A stretch of 35,494 nucleotides of DNA from an uncultured Eubacteriales bacterium (GCA_900546915.1 UREY01000022.1:1-35494), one strand, 5' to 3'. Numbered from the stretch's first letter, positions 8,681 through 17,430 are shown. Notes: generated from the sequence alone by a model not told the origin. Program-made: numbers and translations.

Positions 8681-10477
8681 TTAATAATTGTACAGGTCGC
8701 TGAGGTCTTTCAGCTCCGTCGGCGCGCCTTCTTCCACACCGTAGGGGAAGGCGATGTAAGAATCGGTCGATACCCCGCTGTAAACCTTAATGTAGCTGCC
8801 CCAAAGCGTCGGGCCCGTTTGAACTTCCCGCTTTTCCAAAAGGCCCTCGTCATTCTGCACATAAACGTAGCTTTTGCCCGCCTCGGTCCGGATAAAAGCG
8901 GAGTCCAAATAGAAGCCGTCCTCTTCTGCATTTGCAGAAGAATAGGTGATCTGGGTATACGTGCCCGCCTCCAAGTTGGCCGATTCGTCGATGGTAACGG
9001 TAAACGGGTAATAAGACACCGTGGGATTTCCGTCTCCGGAGTACCAGGTGCCCGTCAAGGGATAATCCCCAACGGCTGTGATGGTTCCCTCAAAGCTCTC
9101 TCCCGTGTTATACGACATGACCTGCACAGTCTGGCCGATCTCAATCTCATTTCGGTTCAGTTCGCCTACAGAGCCCTGAATAAAAAAGCCCCCGCCGCCG
9201 GACACCTTCACCACCGGCTCGTTGTTGGCCAAAGCCTCCTCCGGCGTTTGGACGGATACCACATAACCGTCCACTTCGCTCTTGACTTCGCCGTTGTCAA
9301 ACTCTTTTTTCATGATCTTATACTCAGCTTCCGCCATTTTAATGGAAAACTGCAGATCCTTGATCTCCGCCTCCTTATCCGAGCGCATCTGAGCAATCTC
9401 GTTGGCGGTATACCCGCTGTTCATATCCACGCTGCTTCCGGAGCCGGACGAGATGTCGGAACCGGCGTCGTCGTCTTCGTCGTCCTCCTGCTTCTGGCTC
9501 ACCTGGAAAAACGTAAACACATACCGCGTCACCAGAGCGGGCTCCGACGGCGTTGTGGGCGGAACCGGCTCTGTCGTCGGAGGCGGATCCGGCTCTGTCG
9601 GCTCCTCCGTGGGCGGCTGCGTCGGCTCTTCAGAAGGATCCGTCGACGGTTCCGACGAGGGTTCGTCCGTCGGCGCATCGGAGGGGGCCGTCGTCACCTC
9701 CGAGAGAAGATGCACGCCGTAGCTTCCCCCCTCAGCCGCAGTCGTCGTAGCCGAAGCGGCACCCACCGTCTCTTGTACCGCCTGAAAATACACCCCCGTA
9801 CGGCTGAGCAGCGTCCCGGCGGCCCTGTCGTTTTGCCGGACCTCCAGGATGGTATATAAGCTTTCCGCTCCGTCCAAAATCTCCGCAATCAATGCATCGT
9901 CAAAGGTCTGACTCTGCCGGACCCACAAAACCTTGGGGTCTCCAGCCGTACCGGCTCCCCCCAGGTCCAGAAAGCGCCTTTCGCCCAGCTCCTCAGACGG
10001 TACCTGAGAAGCCGGTTTGGTGGTGGGCCTTGTGGTCGGCTTCGTGGTGGGACGGGTGGTGGTGCTGTAGGAGATGGGTTTCATCTTTTTAATCTCGGCC
10101 AGCTGGTCCTGGGCGTCCTCCAGTCTCAGCTTAGCTCTCTGAATCTCCAGATCCTTCCGGTCCAGAGAGAGCTGGGACAATGTGGTATCATAGGTCAGGA
10201 GCGTCGTACCCTTGGTCACCTTCTGCCCTTCCTGCACATGGATCTCGGTCACCTCCTGAGTCGCAGAGAGGTACACCGTCTGAAGCTGATCGGTAGAGAC
10301 AGAGCCGGAAGAGGTCTTTTCATCCCCCCAGTAGTTCATCACCGAAAGCTGGTTGATGTCGTAAACACCCACCGCCGCTTTCGGCCTCTGGGTGAAGTAC
10401 AGCGCCAGACCGCCTCCCACGGCAGCCACCAAAAGGACGCTGACAATCGGAATCCAAATTTTCTTACGCTTTTTCAT
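8681..10477 (-). CDS. HlyD/MacA-type efflux adaptor with long Pro/Thr/Glu-rich insertion
   Basis: 598-residue membrane-fusion (adaptor) protein, far longer than the usual 350-450. An N-terminal signal anchor (IWIPIVSVLLVAAVGGGLAL, about 7-26) is followed by the first biotinyl-lipoyl half (EIHVQEGQKVTKGTTLLTYD) and an alpha-hairpin helix. The hairpin is then interrupted. From about 140 to 345 come TTRPTTKP-type repeats, a folded-looking block (about 165-245), a PSDAPTDEPSSEPSTDP-like acidic proline stretch and an acidic EDDEDDDAGSD run. The second helix (IKDLQFSIKMAEAEYKIM), second lipoyl half (KSEVDGYVVSVQTP) and beta-barrel domains follow. The insertion may span the cell wall; this is inference. 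The gene overlaps the ATPase gene by 4 nt and so is translationally coupled. Confidence 0.88.
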   Translation of the reverse strand: MKKRKKIWIPIVSVLLVAAVGGGLALYFTQRPKAAVGVYDINQLSVMNYWGDEKTSSGSVSTDQLQTVYLSATQEVTEIHVQEGQKVTKGTTLLTYDTTLSQLSLDRKDLEIQRAKLRLEDAQDQLAEIKKMKPISYSTTTRPTTKPTTRPTTKPASQVPSEELGERRFLDLGGAGTAGDPKVLWVRQSQTFDDALIAEILDGAESLYTILEVRQNDRAAGTLLSRTGVYFQAVQETVGAASATTTAAEGGSYGVHLLSEVTTAPSDAPTDEPSSEPSTDPSEEPTQPPTEEPTEPDPPPTTEPVPPTTPSEPALVTRYVFTFFQVSQKQEDDEDDDAGSDISSGSGSSVDMNSGYTANEIAQMRSDKEAEIKDLQFSIKMAEAEYKIMKKEFDNGEVKSEVDGYVVSVQTPEEALANNEPVVKVSGGGGFFIQGSVGELNRNEIEIGQTVQVMSYNTGESFEGTITAVGDYPLTGTWYSGDGNPTVSYYPFTVTIDESANLEAGTYTQITYSSANAEEDGFYLDSAFIRTEAGKSYVYVQNDEGLLEKREVQTGPTLWGSYIKVYSGVSTDSYIAFPYGVEEGAPTELKDLSDLYNY

Positions 10478-11262
10478 GAATCGCTATCCTCCTTCGGTCC
10501 GTCCCGCAGCAAGCGGTCCAGGCCTGCCAGCAGGTCCTCCGGCTCCTCTGCCGCCGCCGGCTGCCGGAGGGGAGGAGCCGCCGGGATCTCCGGCGCCTCG
10601 TCCTGGAGCCGGCCGTCCAGGATGTGGTAGACCTTGTTGGCACAGGCCGCGATGGAAGGCTCGTGGGTAATCATCAAAATGGTCATCCCCCGGTCTGCCA
10701 GGCCGCGAAAAATCTCCATGATCTGATAACCGGCCGCCGTATCCAGAGCGCCGGTGGGCTCGTCCGCCAGCAGCAGCTCCGGGCTGCCCACCATTGCCCG
10801 GGCAATGGCAACCCGTTGGCACTGACCGCCGGAAAGCTGATTGGGGTAAAAGTGAATCCGGTCGGCCAGCCCCACAGACTCCAGAGCCTCCTTGGCCCGG
10901 GCCCGCCGTTCTTTCTGCCCTACGCCTGCGTACAAAAGCGGCAGGGCCACATTATCCAGAGCCGTCATCTTGGGCAACAGGTAAAAGTTCTGGAATACAA
11001 AGCCAATGTGCTTGTTCCGAATCTCCGCCAGCTGGTTGTCGTTCAGCGTACTCATATCCTGATCCTTCAGGATATACTGACCGGAGGTGGGCAAATCCAG
11101 GCAGCCGATGAGGTTCATTAACGTGGTCTTCCCGGAGCCGGAAGGGCCCATGATGGCGATATAGTCCCCCTCCAACACCTGCAGGTTGACATTTTTCAGC
11201 ACCGGCACCACATTTTTTCCCCGGGTATAGTCCTTACAGACATCGCGCAATTCCAAAATCAT
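10474..11262 (-). CDS. ABC transporter ATP-binding protein, MacB/LolD family
   Basis: 262-residue ATPase that would power the permease at 7337-8668. Motifs are complete: Walker A GPSGSGKTT (39-47), Q-loop at Gln91, signature LSGGQ (143-147), Walker B LLLADE (163-168) and switch His200. The spacing and the DxxTLNDNQLAEIRNKHIGFVFQ segment are typical of the LolD/MacB subgroup. A C-terminal tail (about 215-262) is Ala/Pro/Glu-rich and not part of the fold. The gene starts 4 bp after the lipoprotein adaptor and overlaps the second adaptor by 4 nt, so all four genes are probably made together. Confidence 0.95.
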   Translation of the reverse strand: MILELRDVCKDYTRGKNVVPVLKNVNLQVLEGDYIAIMGPSGSGKTTLMNLIGCLDLPTSGQYILKDQDMSTLNDNQLAEIRNKHIGFVFQNFYLLPKMTALDNVALPLLYAGVGQKERRARAKEALESVGLADRIHFYPNQLSGGQCQRVAIARAMVGSPELLLADEPTGALDTAAGYQIMEIFRGLADRGMTILMITHEPSIAACANKVYHILDGRLQDEAPEIPAAPPLRQPAAAEEPEDLLAGLDRLLRDGPKEDSDS

Positions 11263-11266
11263 AGCC

Positions 11267-12700
11267 TTACCTCACCAGATTGCCGCCGGAGGCCGTTCCT
11301 GTTTCCGCCGGATCGGCCGCCAGGTCGCCGCCGGAGCCGCTCCCGGAGGTGGGCGCAGTCTGACCGGCATCCTGAGACGGGTCGACGACCGGCTCCGGAT
11401 CCTGCCCCACGGTGTCCTCCCCGATGGGAAGCGTTTCCACAACATTTCCATCGTCGGGCATCTCCGGATCGATCTGCTCCACAGTCTCGCCTTCGGGGAG
11501 TTCTCCGCCGGTACCATCCTCCACGGGCTCCGTCGCCTCCGCCGGGTCGTGGGTAATGACTGCTCCGGCCACACAATTCTCATCCGGGAAGGCAATGAAA
11601 TCCTCCACCGTCAGTCCGTCCAGAATCTCATGCGCCATGAGGGCCTCGTCATAGCCGCCCAGGGTCACATAGCGCTTTTCCAGGCGGTCTTTTTCATTGG
11701 CCGCCCAGACGTAGGGATCGCCCTGCTCCTGCCCTTCCTCCGGCTCTTCATAGCAGAGGTAATACTCCGGCAGCCAGAGCCCGTCGGAGGCCGTCTCCGC
11801 GCCGGCCGGTTCCAAATATACATGCTGGCCCAAAATCAGGCCCTCGGCGCTGTCCAGCTCCACATAAAACGGATACTTACTGGACGAACTCAGCTCGCTG
11901 CTGCTCATACTGCCGAAATACATATCATTGGGATTGGACTGCGTTGCACTTTCCAAGTCAATGAGGCTTACCATACCCGTCCAGCTCTGCTCCGAGTCCG
12001 TGCGGGAATAAATCCGCATGGCGGTCCCTTCTGTGATGGTCCCCATATTCATTTCATTGATGGTCCCTTTCACGCGATAAGAGCCGCTTTGCTGAATGGT
12101 GATATAGGGCTCGGTGTTGCCGTACGCGTCCATCCCGGTTTCGCTGACGGAAACCACCCGGCCGGAAACGGGAGAGAGCACCTCGGCGTTGGCCAGGGTC
12201 GTTTTGGTCTGAGAAATCTCCCGCTGCTTTACCTTAATGTTGTAATCATTTTCCTTTTTTTCGGCTTCTTTGGACTGGATTTCCACAGTATAGCTCAGTT
12301 GTTCGTCTTTGGAGGCGTTTTTCTGTTCCTTTTTTAAAGCCGTGATTTGAGACTGCAAGGTAGTAGAGGCATTTTGCAGCTGCTCCAGCTCCAGGTTCTG
12401 CTTGTCCAACGTGAGCTGAAGCTCCTCCGAATCATACTCGAAAAGCACATCCCCCTGGTTGACGTCGTCGCCCTCGGCCACATGGAGCATGGAGACCGTC
12501 CGCTCCGAATCCCGCTGGATCTCGGTCACGCTCTCCGAAACCACAATGCCCGGAAACGCATCCTGGACTCCAATGGCGCCCATTCCGGTGATCTCCCCTA
12601 CGTTCTGCACGTAAACCTTTGCCGCCGGCGTATTGTCGCACCCCCACAGCCCCAACAGAGCAGCGGCCGTTACCACGCCGGCAATCCATTTTTTCCGCAT
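11267..12700 (-). CDS. Lipoprotein HlyD-type efflux adaptor
   Basis: 477 residues, first gene of the efflux operon. The signal peptide ends in a lipobox, LLGLWGC (Cys about residue 21), so the protein should be lipid-anchored outside the membrane. It is a second membrane-fusion protein: first lipoyl half (SMLHVAEGDDVNQGDVLFEYD), a long coiled-coil hairpin with the KNASKDEQLSYTVEIQSKEAE region, second lipoyl half (VLSPVSGRVVSVSETG), then beta-barrel domains. The last 80-90 residues are low-complexity, rich in Glu, Pro, Gly and Asp. I choose the ATG at 12700 because GGAGG ends 8 nt before it; the longer frame would start at a TTG upstream of that ribosome site. Two different adaptors in one operon is unusual. 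Confidence 0.88.
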   Translation of the reverse strand: MRKKWIAGVVTAAALLGLWGCDNTPAAKVYVQNVGEITGMGAIGVQDAFPGIVVSESVTEIQRDSERTVSMLHVAEGDDVNQGDVLFEYDSEELQLTLDKQNLELEQLQNASTTLQSQITALKKEQKNASKDEQLSYTVEIQSKEAEKKENDYNIKVKQREISQTKTTLANAEVLSPVSGRVVSVSETGMDAYGNTEPYITIQQSGSYRVKGTINEMNMGTITEGTAMRIYSRTDSEQSWTGMVSLIDLESATQSNPNDMYFGSMSSSELSSSSKYPFYVELDSAEGLILGQHVYLEPAGAETASDGLWLPEYYLCYEEPEEGQEQGDPYVWAANEKDRLEKRYVTLGGYDEALMAHEILDGLTVEDFIAFPDENCVAGAVITHDPAEATEPVEDGTGGELPEGETVEQIDPEMPDDGNVVETLPIGEDTVGQDPEPVVDPSQDAGQTAPTSGSGSGGDLAADPAETGTASGGNLVR

Positions 12701-12746
12701 ATATGTATCCTCCAAACGAAATCGTTATTTTATCACACCTAATGGC

Positions 12747-12775
12747 ATCATACCGAAATTTACCGGGAATGTCAA
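12747..12775 (-). promoter_or_regulatory. Near-consensus promoter of the ABC efflux operon
   Basis: On the minus strand: perfect TTGACA (plus 12770-12775), 17-bp spacer, TATGAT (plus 12747-12752). Transcription would start near 12740, about 40 nt before the lipoprotein adaptor. Its strength suggests steady expression unless a repressor acts; I see no clear operator. Confidence 0.75.
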
Positions 12776-12834
12776 CGACGGCTGCCATTAAAAAAGCTTA
12801 AATTTCTGTTACGGGAGTGTGAATATCCCACGGC

Positions 12835-13287
12835 TCAAAACCGGTCCACCATATCCCGGTGGGTACAAATCACCGGCAAATTCTTTAACTCCTCCCGGGC
12901 AAAAAAACGAAGCTCCCGAGATTCCGCGCTAAGGCGCAGCTTGGGCTCCTGCTCCAGAGAGGCCCGGTATAAAACGACCACCATGCGCCAAACGCTGCCG
13001 TCCTGAAAGCTGGCAATTCGCCCGGGCTCATCGAAAACCGCCACCTTTTGAAAGGCCGCTTCCGGCAAGCGTAGCCCGGTCTCCTCCCAGACCTCCCTGG
13101 CAATGGCCCGCCGCTCCGGCTCCCGGCCCTTGACACCGCCGCCGGGCAGCCCCCACAAGTCGCAGTCCCGCCGCCGCTCCAGCAGCAGCTTGTCCTGCCA
13201 CTGCAGCAATACATTGACGCCCAAATGCGCCGGGCGGTTCGGCTTCGGGGCCCGGGGATCCTGGAAATAAAACGTCGCAATGGACAT
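12835..13287 (-). CDS. NUDIX hydrolase
   Basis: 150-residue NUDIX protein, predicted to cleave a nucleoside diphosphate linked to another group. The full box Gx5Ex7REUxEExGU is present: it begins in GGGVKGRE and ends in REVWEETGL. The substrate is not evident; MutT/ADP-ribose-type subfamilies are possible. I choose the ATG at 13287 because AAGGAG stands 8 nt upstream, while the longer frame would use a TTG before that site. It lies upstream of the efflux operon on the same strand but has its own promoter, and no strong terminator separates them. Confidence 0.88.
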   Translation of the reverse strand: MSIATFYFQDPRAPKPNRPAHLGVNVLLQWQDKLLLERRRDCDLWGLPGGGVKGREPERRAIAREVWEETGLRLPEAAFQKVAVFDEPGRIASFQDGSVWRMVVVLYRASLEQEPKLRLSAESRELRFFAREELKNLPVICTHRDMVDRF

Positions 13288-13327
13288 AAAATCAGCTCCT
13301 TCTCTGCCGTTACCGTTGCTCAAGTCT

Positions 13328-13356
13328 ATTATACCAGAGGTTTTTTCAGAACGGAA
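13328..13356 (-). promoter_or_regulatory. Extended -10 promoter for the NUDIX gene
   Basis: On the minus strand TGGTATAAT gives an extended -10 (TATAAT at plus 13328-13333). The -35 at 17 bp is poor (TTCCGT, plus 13351-13356), which an extended -10 can tolerate. Confidence 0.5.
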
Positions 13357-13450
13357 CCCCTAATTTCCCCCGCCGGAGAAAACGCCGTCTTTTTTCAACG
13401 ACCAGGCAAGTTTGCCCGCCTGTCCCCATATAGTAAACCGAGGTGAGGAC

Positions 13451-14983
13451 ATGCGTCGAACAGGTACGATGTTTTATAGCGCCCTGCTGCTCACCGGAGC
13501 AAACCTGGCCCTTCGAATGGTGTCCATGGGGTTCCAGGTCTATCTCTCCGGTCAGATTGGCGCAGCGGGAATCGGTCTTCTGCAGCTGGTCATGTCGGTG
13601 TCCATGCTGGCCATGACCGCCGGCATGGGCGGGATCCGCACTTCCACCATGTACTTAACTGCGGAAGAAGTTGGAAGAGGCCGACGGCAAGGCGTGGGCC
13701 GGGTATTATCCGCCTGCTTCTTATATAGCTTTTTATTCAGCGCCACCGTGGCCCTGCTGGTTTACTTCTGCGCCCCCCTGTTGGCAGAACACTGGATTGG
13801 AGACACACGAACTCTGCCTGCGCTGCGAATCTTCGCCTCATTTTTGCCGGTGGTATGCCTGGGCGGGGTGATGACCGGGTACTTTACCGCTGCCGGACGG
13901 ATCCGGGAGCTGGTGGCCGTAGAGGTCCTGGAACAGATCATCTCCATGGCGGTCACCGTGGTCCTCCTGTCCCAATGGGCCGGCGGCGATCCGGGCCGGG
14001 CCTGCTGCGCCGTAGTGGGCGGCAGCAGCGCCGCCTCACTGGCAACCCTGCTGTGCCTTTTGATTTTACGGCGCCGGGAGACAAACCGCTTGCCCGACCG
14101 GCAGGAAAAGCCCGCGCCGGTCGCCGGCCGCCTGCTGCGGGTGGCTCTGCCCTTGGCTCTGGCGGACGACCTGCGCATGGGCATTTCCACCGTGGAGAAC
14201 CTAATCGTTCCCCGGCGTCTGGCCCTGTTTCCCCAGTCTGCCGAGCCTCTGGCCGATTACGGAATCGTGTGCGGCATGGTCTTTCCCACCCTCATGTTTC
14301 CAGCGGCTATTTTATTCTCCTTAGCGGAGCTTCTGGTACCGGAGCTCTCTCGATGCGCCGCCGGGGAGCGGAAAAAGCGGATTGCCTATCTCACCGGCCG
14401 CAGCCTGCGGGTCGCCCTGCTATACGGCTTGGCTGCCGGAGGGGTTCTGTTCACCGCGGCCGAGCCTCTGGGGATGCTGCTATTCGACAATCCCTTGGTG
14501 GGACGGCAGCTGAGGCGCTTTGCCGTCCTGGCTCCCATGCTCTACCTGGATGCCGTAACCGACGCCAATGTAAAAGGGATGGGACAGCAGGTAGCCTGCG
14601 TCCGGTACAACACCATTACCTCCTGCCTGGACGTGATCTTTTTGTGGCTGCTGCTGCCGCGTTTCGGCTTGGACGGATATTTTCTCAGCTTCGTGGTCAC
14701 CCATGCCCTCAATTTCGCTCTCAGCTTCCTCCGGCTGCGGAAGGTGACCGGTTTCCATCCCCAATTCTCCCTGATGCTGCGGTCGATAGGCGCCGCCGTG
14801 CTCAGCCTATGGGTTTCCTCCCTCCTCCCCCCGGCCGGCGGATGGAGCGGCGTACTCTTCCTGGGCGCCGGCTTTTGCAGCGTCTTCTTCCTGCTGCTGG
14901 TCCTTTTGGGCGTGGTGGGAAAGGACGACCTGCGCTGGGTCCGGGGATTGATTCGTCCGGCCAAGGCGTCCGGCCCAACCTAG
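13451..14983 (+). CDS. SpoVB/MATE-like oligosaccharide flippase family membrane protein
   Basis: 510-residue polytopic membrane protein of the MOP exporter superfamily, closest in character to stage V sporulation protein B. The N-terminus (ALLLTGANLALRMVSMGFQVYLSGQIGAAGIGLLQL) is the classic SpoVB/polysaccharide-transporter opening. About 14 hydrophobic helices follow, with GMGGIRTSTMY and the internal CGMVFPTLMFPAAILFSLAELLVPELSR repeat half. In B. subtilis, SpoVB acts in spore-cortex synthesis as a lipid-linked precursor flippase candidate. The neighbouring sigG supports a sporulation link, but vegetative roles are possible. The ATG at 13451 has GAGGTGAGG just upstream; the longer frame would begin at a TTG without a site. 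It is convergent with sigG. Confidence 0.85.
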   Translation: MRRTGTMFYSALLLTGANLALRMVSMGFQVYLSGQIGAAGIGLLQLVMSVSMLAMTAGMGGIRTSTMYLTAEEVGRGRRQGVGRVLSACFLYSFLFSATVALLVYFCAPLLAEHWIGDTRTLPALRIFASFLPVVCLGGVMTGYFTAAGRIRELVAVEVLEQIISMAVTVVLLSQWAGGDPGRACCAVVGGSSAASLATLLCLLILRRRETNRLPDRQEKPAPVAGRLLRVALPLALADDLRMGISTVENLIVPRRLALFPQSAEPLADYGIVCGMVFPTLMFPAAILFSLAELLVPELSRCAAGERKKRIAYLTGRSLRVALLYGLAAGGVLFTAAEPLGMLLFDNPLVGRQLRRFAVLAPMLYLDAVTDANVKGMGQQVACVRYNTITSCLDVIFLWLLLPRFGLDGYFLSFVVTHALNFALSFLRLRKVTGFHPQFSLMLRSIGAAVLSLWVSSLLPPAGGWSGVLFLGAGFCSVFFLLLVLLGVVGKDDLRWVRGLIRPAKASGPT

Positions 14984-15035
14984 GGCGAGCGCCGCGTGAT
15001 CGGCAGCCAACGATCTCACAACCAAAGCCCCATGG

Positions 15036-15067
15036 GGGACGGCGCAAGCCATAGCTTGCGCCGTCCC
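15036..15067. terminator. 14-bp perfect hairpin between convergent genes
   Basis: GGGACGGCGCAAGC (15036-15049) pairs with 15054-15067 across a 4-nt loop. The T runs are weak on both strands (GTTTCC on plus, GGGGCTTTGG on minus), but position and strength fit a shared terminator for the flippase gene and sigG. Confidence 0.65.
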
Positions 15068-15075
15068 GTTTCCAT

Positions 15076-15855
15076 TTAAGTCTCCATGACGTTTTTTCGG
15101 ATGGTGCCGATGGCGCTTTTCTCCAGGCGGGACACCTGCGCCTGGGAAATGCCCACCTGACCGGCCACCTCCATCTGGGTCTTGCCGTCGTAAAACCGGA
15201 GTATTAAAATCTGCTTTTCCCGCTCCGAAAGCGTCTGAAAAGCATCCCGCAGGGCAATCCGCTCAATCCATCTCTCGTCGGTATTCTTGGTGTCCCGCAC
15301 CTGGTCCATGACGGTCAACGGATCTCCTCCGTCGGAGTACACCGGATCGTACAGAGAAATGGGCGCGGCAATGGCGTCCATCGCCCGGGACACCTCCTCC
15401 AAAGGCAGCTCCATCCGCTTGGCGATCTCCTCCAGGCTGGGCTCCCGGCCGTTTTCACCCATCATGGCTTCCTTACACTGTAGCACTCGATAAGCCGTAT
15501 CCCGCAGCGAGCGGCTCACCCGCATGGCGCTGTTATCCCGGAGGTAGCGCCGCACCTCTCCGGCAATCATGGGCACGCCGTAGGTGGAAAAGCGCACCTC
15601 CTTGGTCTCGTCAAAGTTGGCAATGGCTTTCAAAAGGCCGATGCAGCCCACCTGAAACAGATCGTCGGGATTCTCCCCCCGTCCCACAAACCGCTGGATC
15701 ACCGACAGCACCAACCGCAGGTTTCCCTCGATGAGCGCCTGCCTGGCCTTTTCGTCCCCCGCCTTGGCCAGCTTCATCAGCCGGACCATTTCATCGTTCT
15801 TCAAGGTCTTCAGCTTAGCGGTATTGACGCCGCTGATTTCCACTTTTCCTTGCAT
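15076..15855 (-). CDS. sigG: RNA polymerase sporulation sigma factor SigG
   Basis: Forespore-specific late sigma factor, sigma-70 family group 3. The N-terminal MQGKVEISGVNTAKLKTLKN matches the SigG opening (B. subtilis KVEICGVDTSKLPVLKN). Region 2 has NLRLVLSVIQRF...DDLFQVGCIGLLKAI...FSTYGVPMIAGEVRRYLRD. Region 3 and the DGGDPLTVMDQV segment follow, and region 4 ends TQMEVAGQVGISQAQVSRLEKSAI. The ATG at 15855 has GGAGGT 5 nt upstream and gives 259 residues, the normal SigG length; an upstream in-frame extension of 62 codons is not supported. The usual partner genes spoIIGA-sigE are not adjacent here. Its presence implies, but does not prove, that the organism sporulates. Confidence 0.95.
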   Translation of the reverse strand: MQGKVEISGVNTAKLKTLKNDEMVRLMKLAKAGDEKARQALIEGNLRLVLSVIQRFVGRGENPDDLFQVGCIGLLKAIANFDETKEVRFSTYGVPMIAGEVRRYLRDNSAMRVSRSLRDTAYRVLQCKEAMMGENGREPSLEEIAKRMELPLEEVSRAMDAIAAPISLYDPVYSDGGDPLTVMDQVRDTKNTDERWIERIALRDAFQTLSEREKQILILRFYDGKTQMEVAGQVGISQAQVSRLEKSAIGTIRKNVMET

Positions 15856-15969
15856 GTCGTACCTCCGGAATCTTTCTGCAGCACTCCAATGGTCCCGCAG
15901 GTAGTATTTCCCGGTGGGACAATTTGATACCAGAAGGTCCGGCTGTCCGGTTACATCGCGAATTTCCTC

Positions 15970-15998
15970 TTGTATTTTGCCCCACAGACTGCTATACT
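15970..15998 (+). promoter_or_regulatory. Sigma-A-type promoter for the threonine/serine exporter
   Basis: TTGTAT (15970-15975), 17-bp spacer, TATACT (15993-15998), giving a leader of about 60 nt. It lies in the divergent spacer with sigG. Confidence 0.6.
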
Positions 15999-16064
15999 CA
16001 CGGGAGCAACCGTCTCGGGCAGCGCCCGGACGCATCACCAATTTTGAGACGGGGGAGTGAGCCG

Positions 16065-17336
16065 ATGAATTACGACGAGCTGTTGGAGCTCACCATTGAC
16101 CTGGCCTTTCAGCTCCAGCTGTGCGGCGCGGAAACCTATCGGGTGGAAGAGAGCATCGTGCGCCTGCTGGAAGCTTACGGCGCCCACGGAGAAGCATTCG
16201 CCATACCCAACTGTATCATCGTCAGCCTGGAAACCCAGGACGAACAGCACATGACCCGGATGCGCCGGTCGGCCTACGGCTCCACAGACTTGGACGGCGT
16301 AGAGCGGTACAACGCCCTGTGCCGCCGGATCTGCTGGGAAAAGCCGCCTTTGCAGGAGGCCATGGCCATGCTGCAGGCAGAGAAGAAGGCCGCTAAGAGC
16401 TACCGCCTTCCCATATCTCTGCTGGCCTATTTTCTGGCCGCCGCCGGATTCTCCATTTTCTTTCGGGGTACCTTGCTGGATGCACTCTGCGCCGGGCTGT
16501 GCGGCGTCGCCGCAGGCCTGTGCCTTTTGTTTATGAATAAGCTCCACGCCAACCCGTTTTTTAAGACTGTGGCTGCAGGCTTTGTACTGGCCTTTCTGGC
16601 CCAGGCCCTGGCCACAGGGGGCTTAGCCCACAACGTGGACGCGGCAATCATCGGCGCTCTGATGCTTTTGGTCCCCGGCCTGCTGTTCACCAACAGCGTC
16701 CGGGATATCATCTATGGAGATACCATGTCCGGCGTCAACCGCATGGTGCAGGTTCTGATTACCGCAGTTGCCCTGGCAGTGGGCACCGGCGCAGCCGTTT
16801 CCCTGGCCCGAAATCTATGGGGAGACCTGGCCAGCGCCGGCGCTCTGGTCCAGCACGGCCTGCTGGTCCAATGCCTGGCCGGATTTGTCGGCAGCCTGGG
16901 GTTCTGCCTCTTATTCAACATTCACGGCATCGGGATGCTCCTGTGCATTGCCGGCGGCATTGCCAGCTGGCTCATCTATCAGCTGTGCAGCTACCTGGGC
17001 ATGTCCGACGTCACCGGCTTCTTTCTCTCCGCCGCTGCGGTTTCTGTCTACGCCGAAATGATGGCCCGCATCCGAAAATGCCCTGCCACCTCCTTCCTCA
17101 TTGTGGCGCTGTTTCCATTGATTCCGGGTGCAGATATTTATTACACCATGGACTTTGCCGTCCGGGGAAACACAGACGCTTTCCTAGATAAGGGCATGCA
17201 CACCGGCGCCCTGGCGGGCGCCCTGGCCGTCGGCATCCTTTTGGTCTCCACCGCTTTCCGGATGTGGGGCGTCTGGCGGCATCACAAAAAAATCGCCTCC
17301 AACCCGCAGCCGGACAAATCGGAGACAGGAAAATGA
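16065..17336 (+). CDS. Threonine/serine exporter family protein (ThrE-like, fused DUF1212-DUF3815)
   Basis: 423-residue membrane protein that joins both halves of the ThrE family. The N-terminal half (about 1-250, YjjP/DUF1212) opens with ELTIDLAFQLQLCGAETYRVEE and contains the NSVRDIIYGDTMSGVNRMVQ motif. The C-terminal half (about 265-410, YjjB/DUF3815) contains FNIHG, a DVTGFF helix and PLIPGADIYYTMDFAVRGN. Roughly ten hydrophobic helices are present. Characterised relatives export threonine and serine by proton exchange, but in clostridia the substrate is untested. The start at 16065 follows GGGGGAGTGA. In many bacteria the two halves are separate genes; fusion is also common. Confidence 0.88.
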   Translation: MNYDELLELTIDLAFQLQLCGAETYRVEESIVRLLEAYGAHGEAFAIPNCIIVSLETQDEQHMTRMRRSAYGSTDLDGVERYNALCRRICWEKPPLQEAMAMLQAEKKAAKSYRLPISLLAYFLAAAGFSIFFRGTLLDALCAGLCGVAAGLCLLFMNKLHANPFFKTVAAGFVLAFLAQALATGGLAHNVDAAIIGALMLLVPGLLFTNSVRDIIYGDTMSGVNRMVQVLITAVALAVGTGAAVSLARNLWGDLASAGALVQHGLLVQCLAGFVGSLGFCLLFNIHGIGMLLCIAGGIASWLIYQLCSYLGMSDVTGFFLSAAAVSVYAEMMARIRKCPATSFLIVALFPLIPGADIYYTMDFAVRGNTDAFLDKGMHTGALAGALAVGILLVSTAFRMWGVWRHHKKIASNPQPDKSETGK

Positions 17337-17355
17337 GGGGCTGTCTCAAAACCCA
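17322..17355 (+). repeat. Insertion-sequence-like terminus abutting the exporter stop codon
   Basis: GGGGCTGTCTCAAAAC (17337-17352) begins one base after the stop and resembles ends common to several IS families. GAGACAG (17322-17328), inside the gene's 3' end, is the inverse of CTGTCTC (17341-17347), so a 7-bp hairpin straddles the stop codon. No matching far end or transposase is present in this window. Confidence 0.3.
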
Positions 17356-17369
17356 ATTTTTGCAAATGT

Positions 17370-17430
17370 CTTTTTATAAAAAGTTGTAAAAATGGCGCAG
17401 AAAACGAAAAACACTCGTTTTCTGCGCCAT
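17370..17430 (-). terminator. 16-bp perfect hairpin, terminator for the sugar acetyltransferase
   Basis: Perfect stem 17392-17407 with 17415-17430, 7-nt loop. On the minus strand it is followed by TTTTTACAACTTTTT, a good intrinsic terminator for the gene ending at 17518. On the plus strand no T run follows. The surrounding 17337-17517 is clearly more AT-rich than its flanks and otherwise holds nothing I recognise. Confidence 0.7.

Noticed and set aside
8252..9859. Long plus-strand reading frame (535 codons) opposite the adaptor and permease genes
   Set aside because: It is antisense to two clear genes, has no family motifs, and has the His/Arg-rich composition of a GC-rich shadow frame.
15955..16020. 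Possible sigma-F/sigma-G promoter for sigG
   Set aside because: A GGGGCAAAATA-like -10 and a GTATA are both present on the minus strand, but the gap is about 10 bp instead of about 15, so the pair does not fit.
15856..16041. N-terminal extension of SigG by 62 codons
   Set aside because: The extension lacks SigG similarity, and a GGAGGT site precedes the standard start at 15855.
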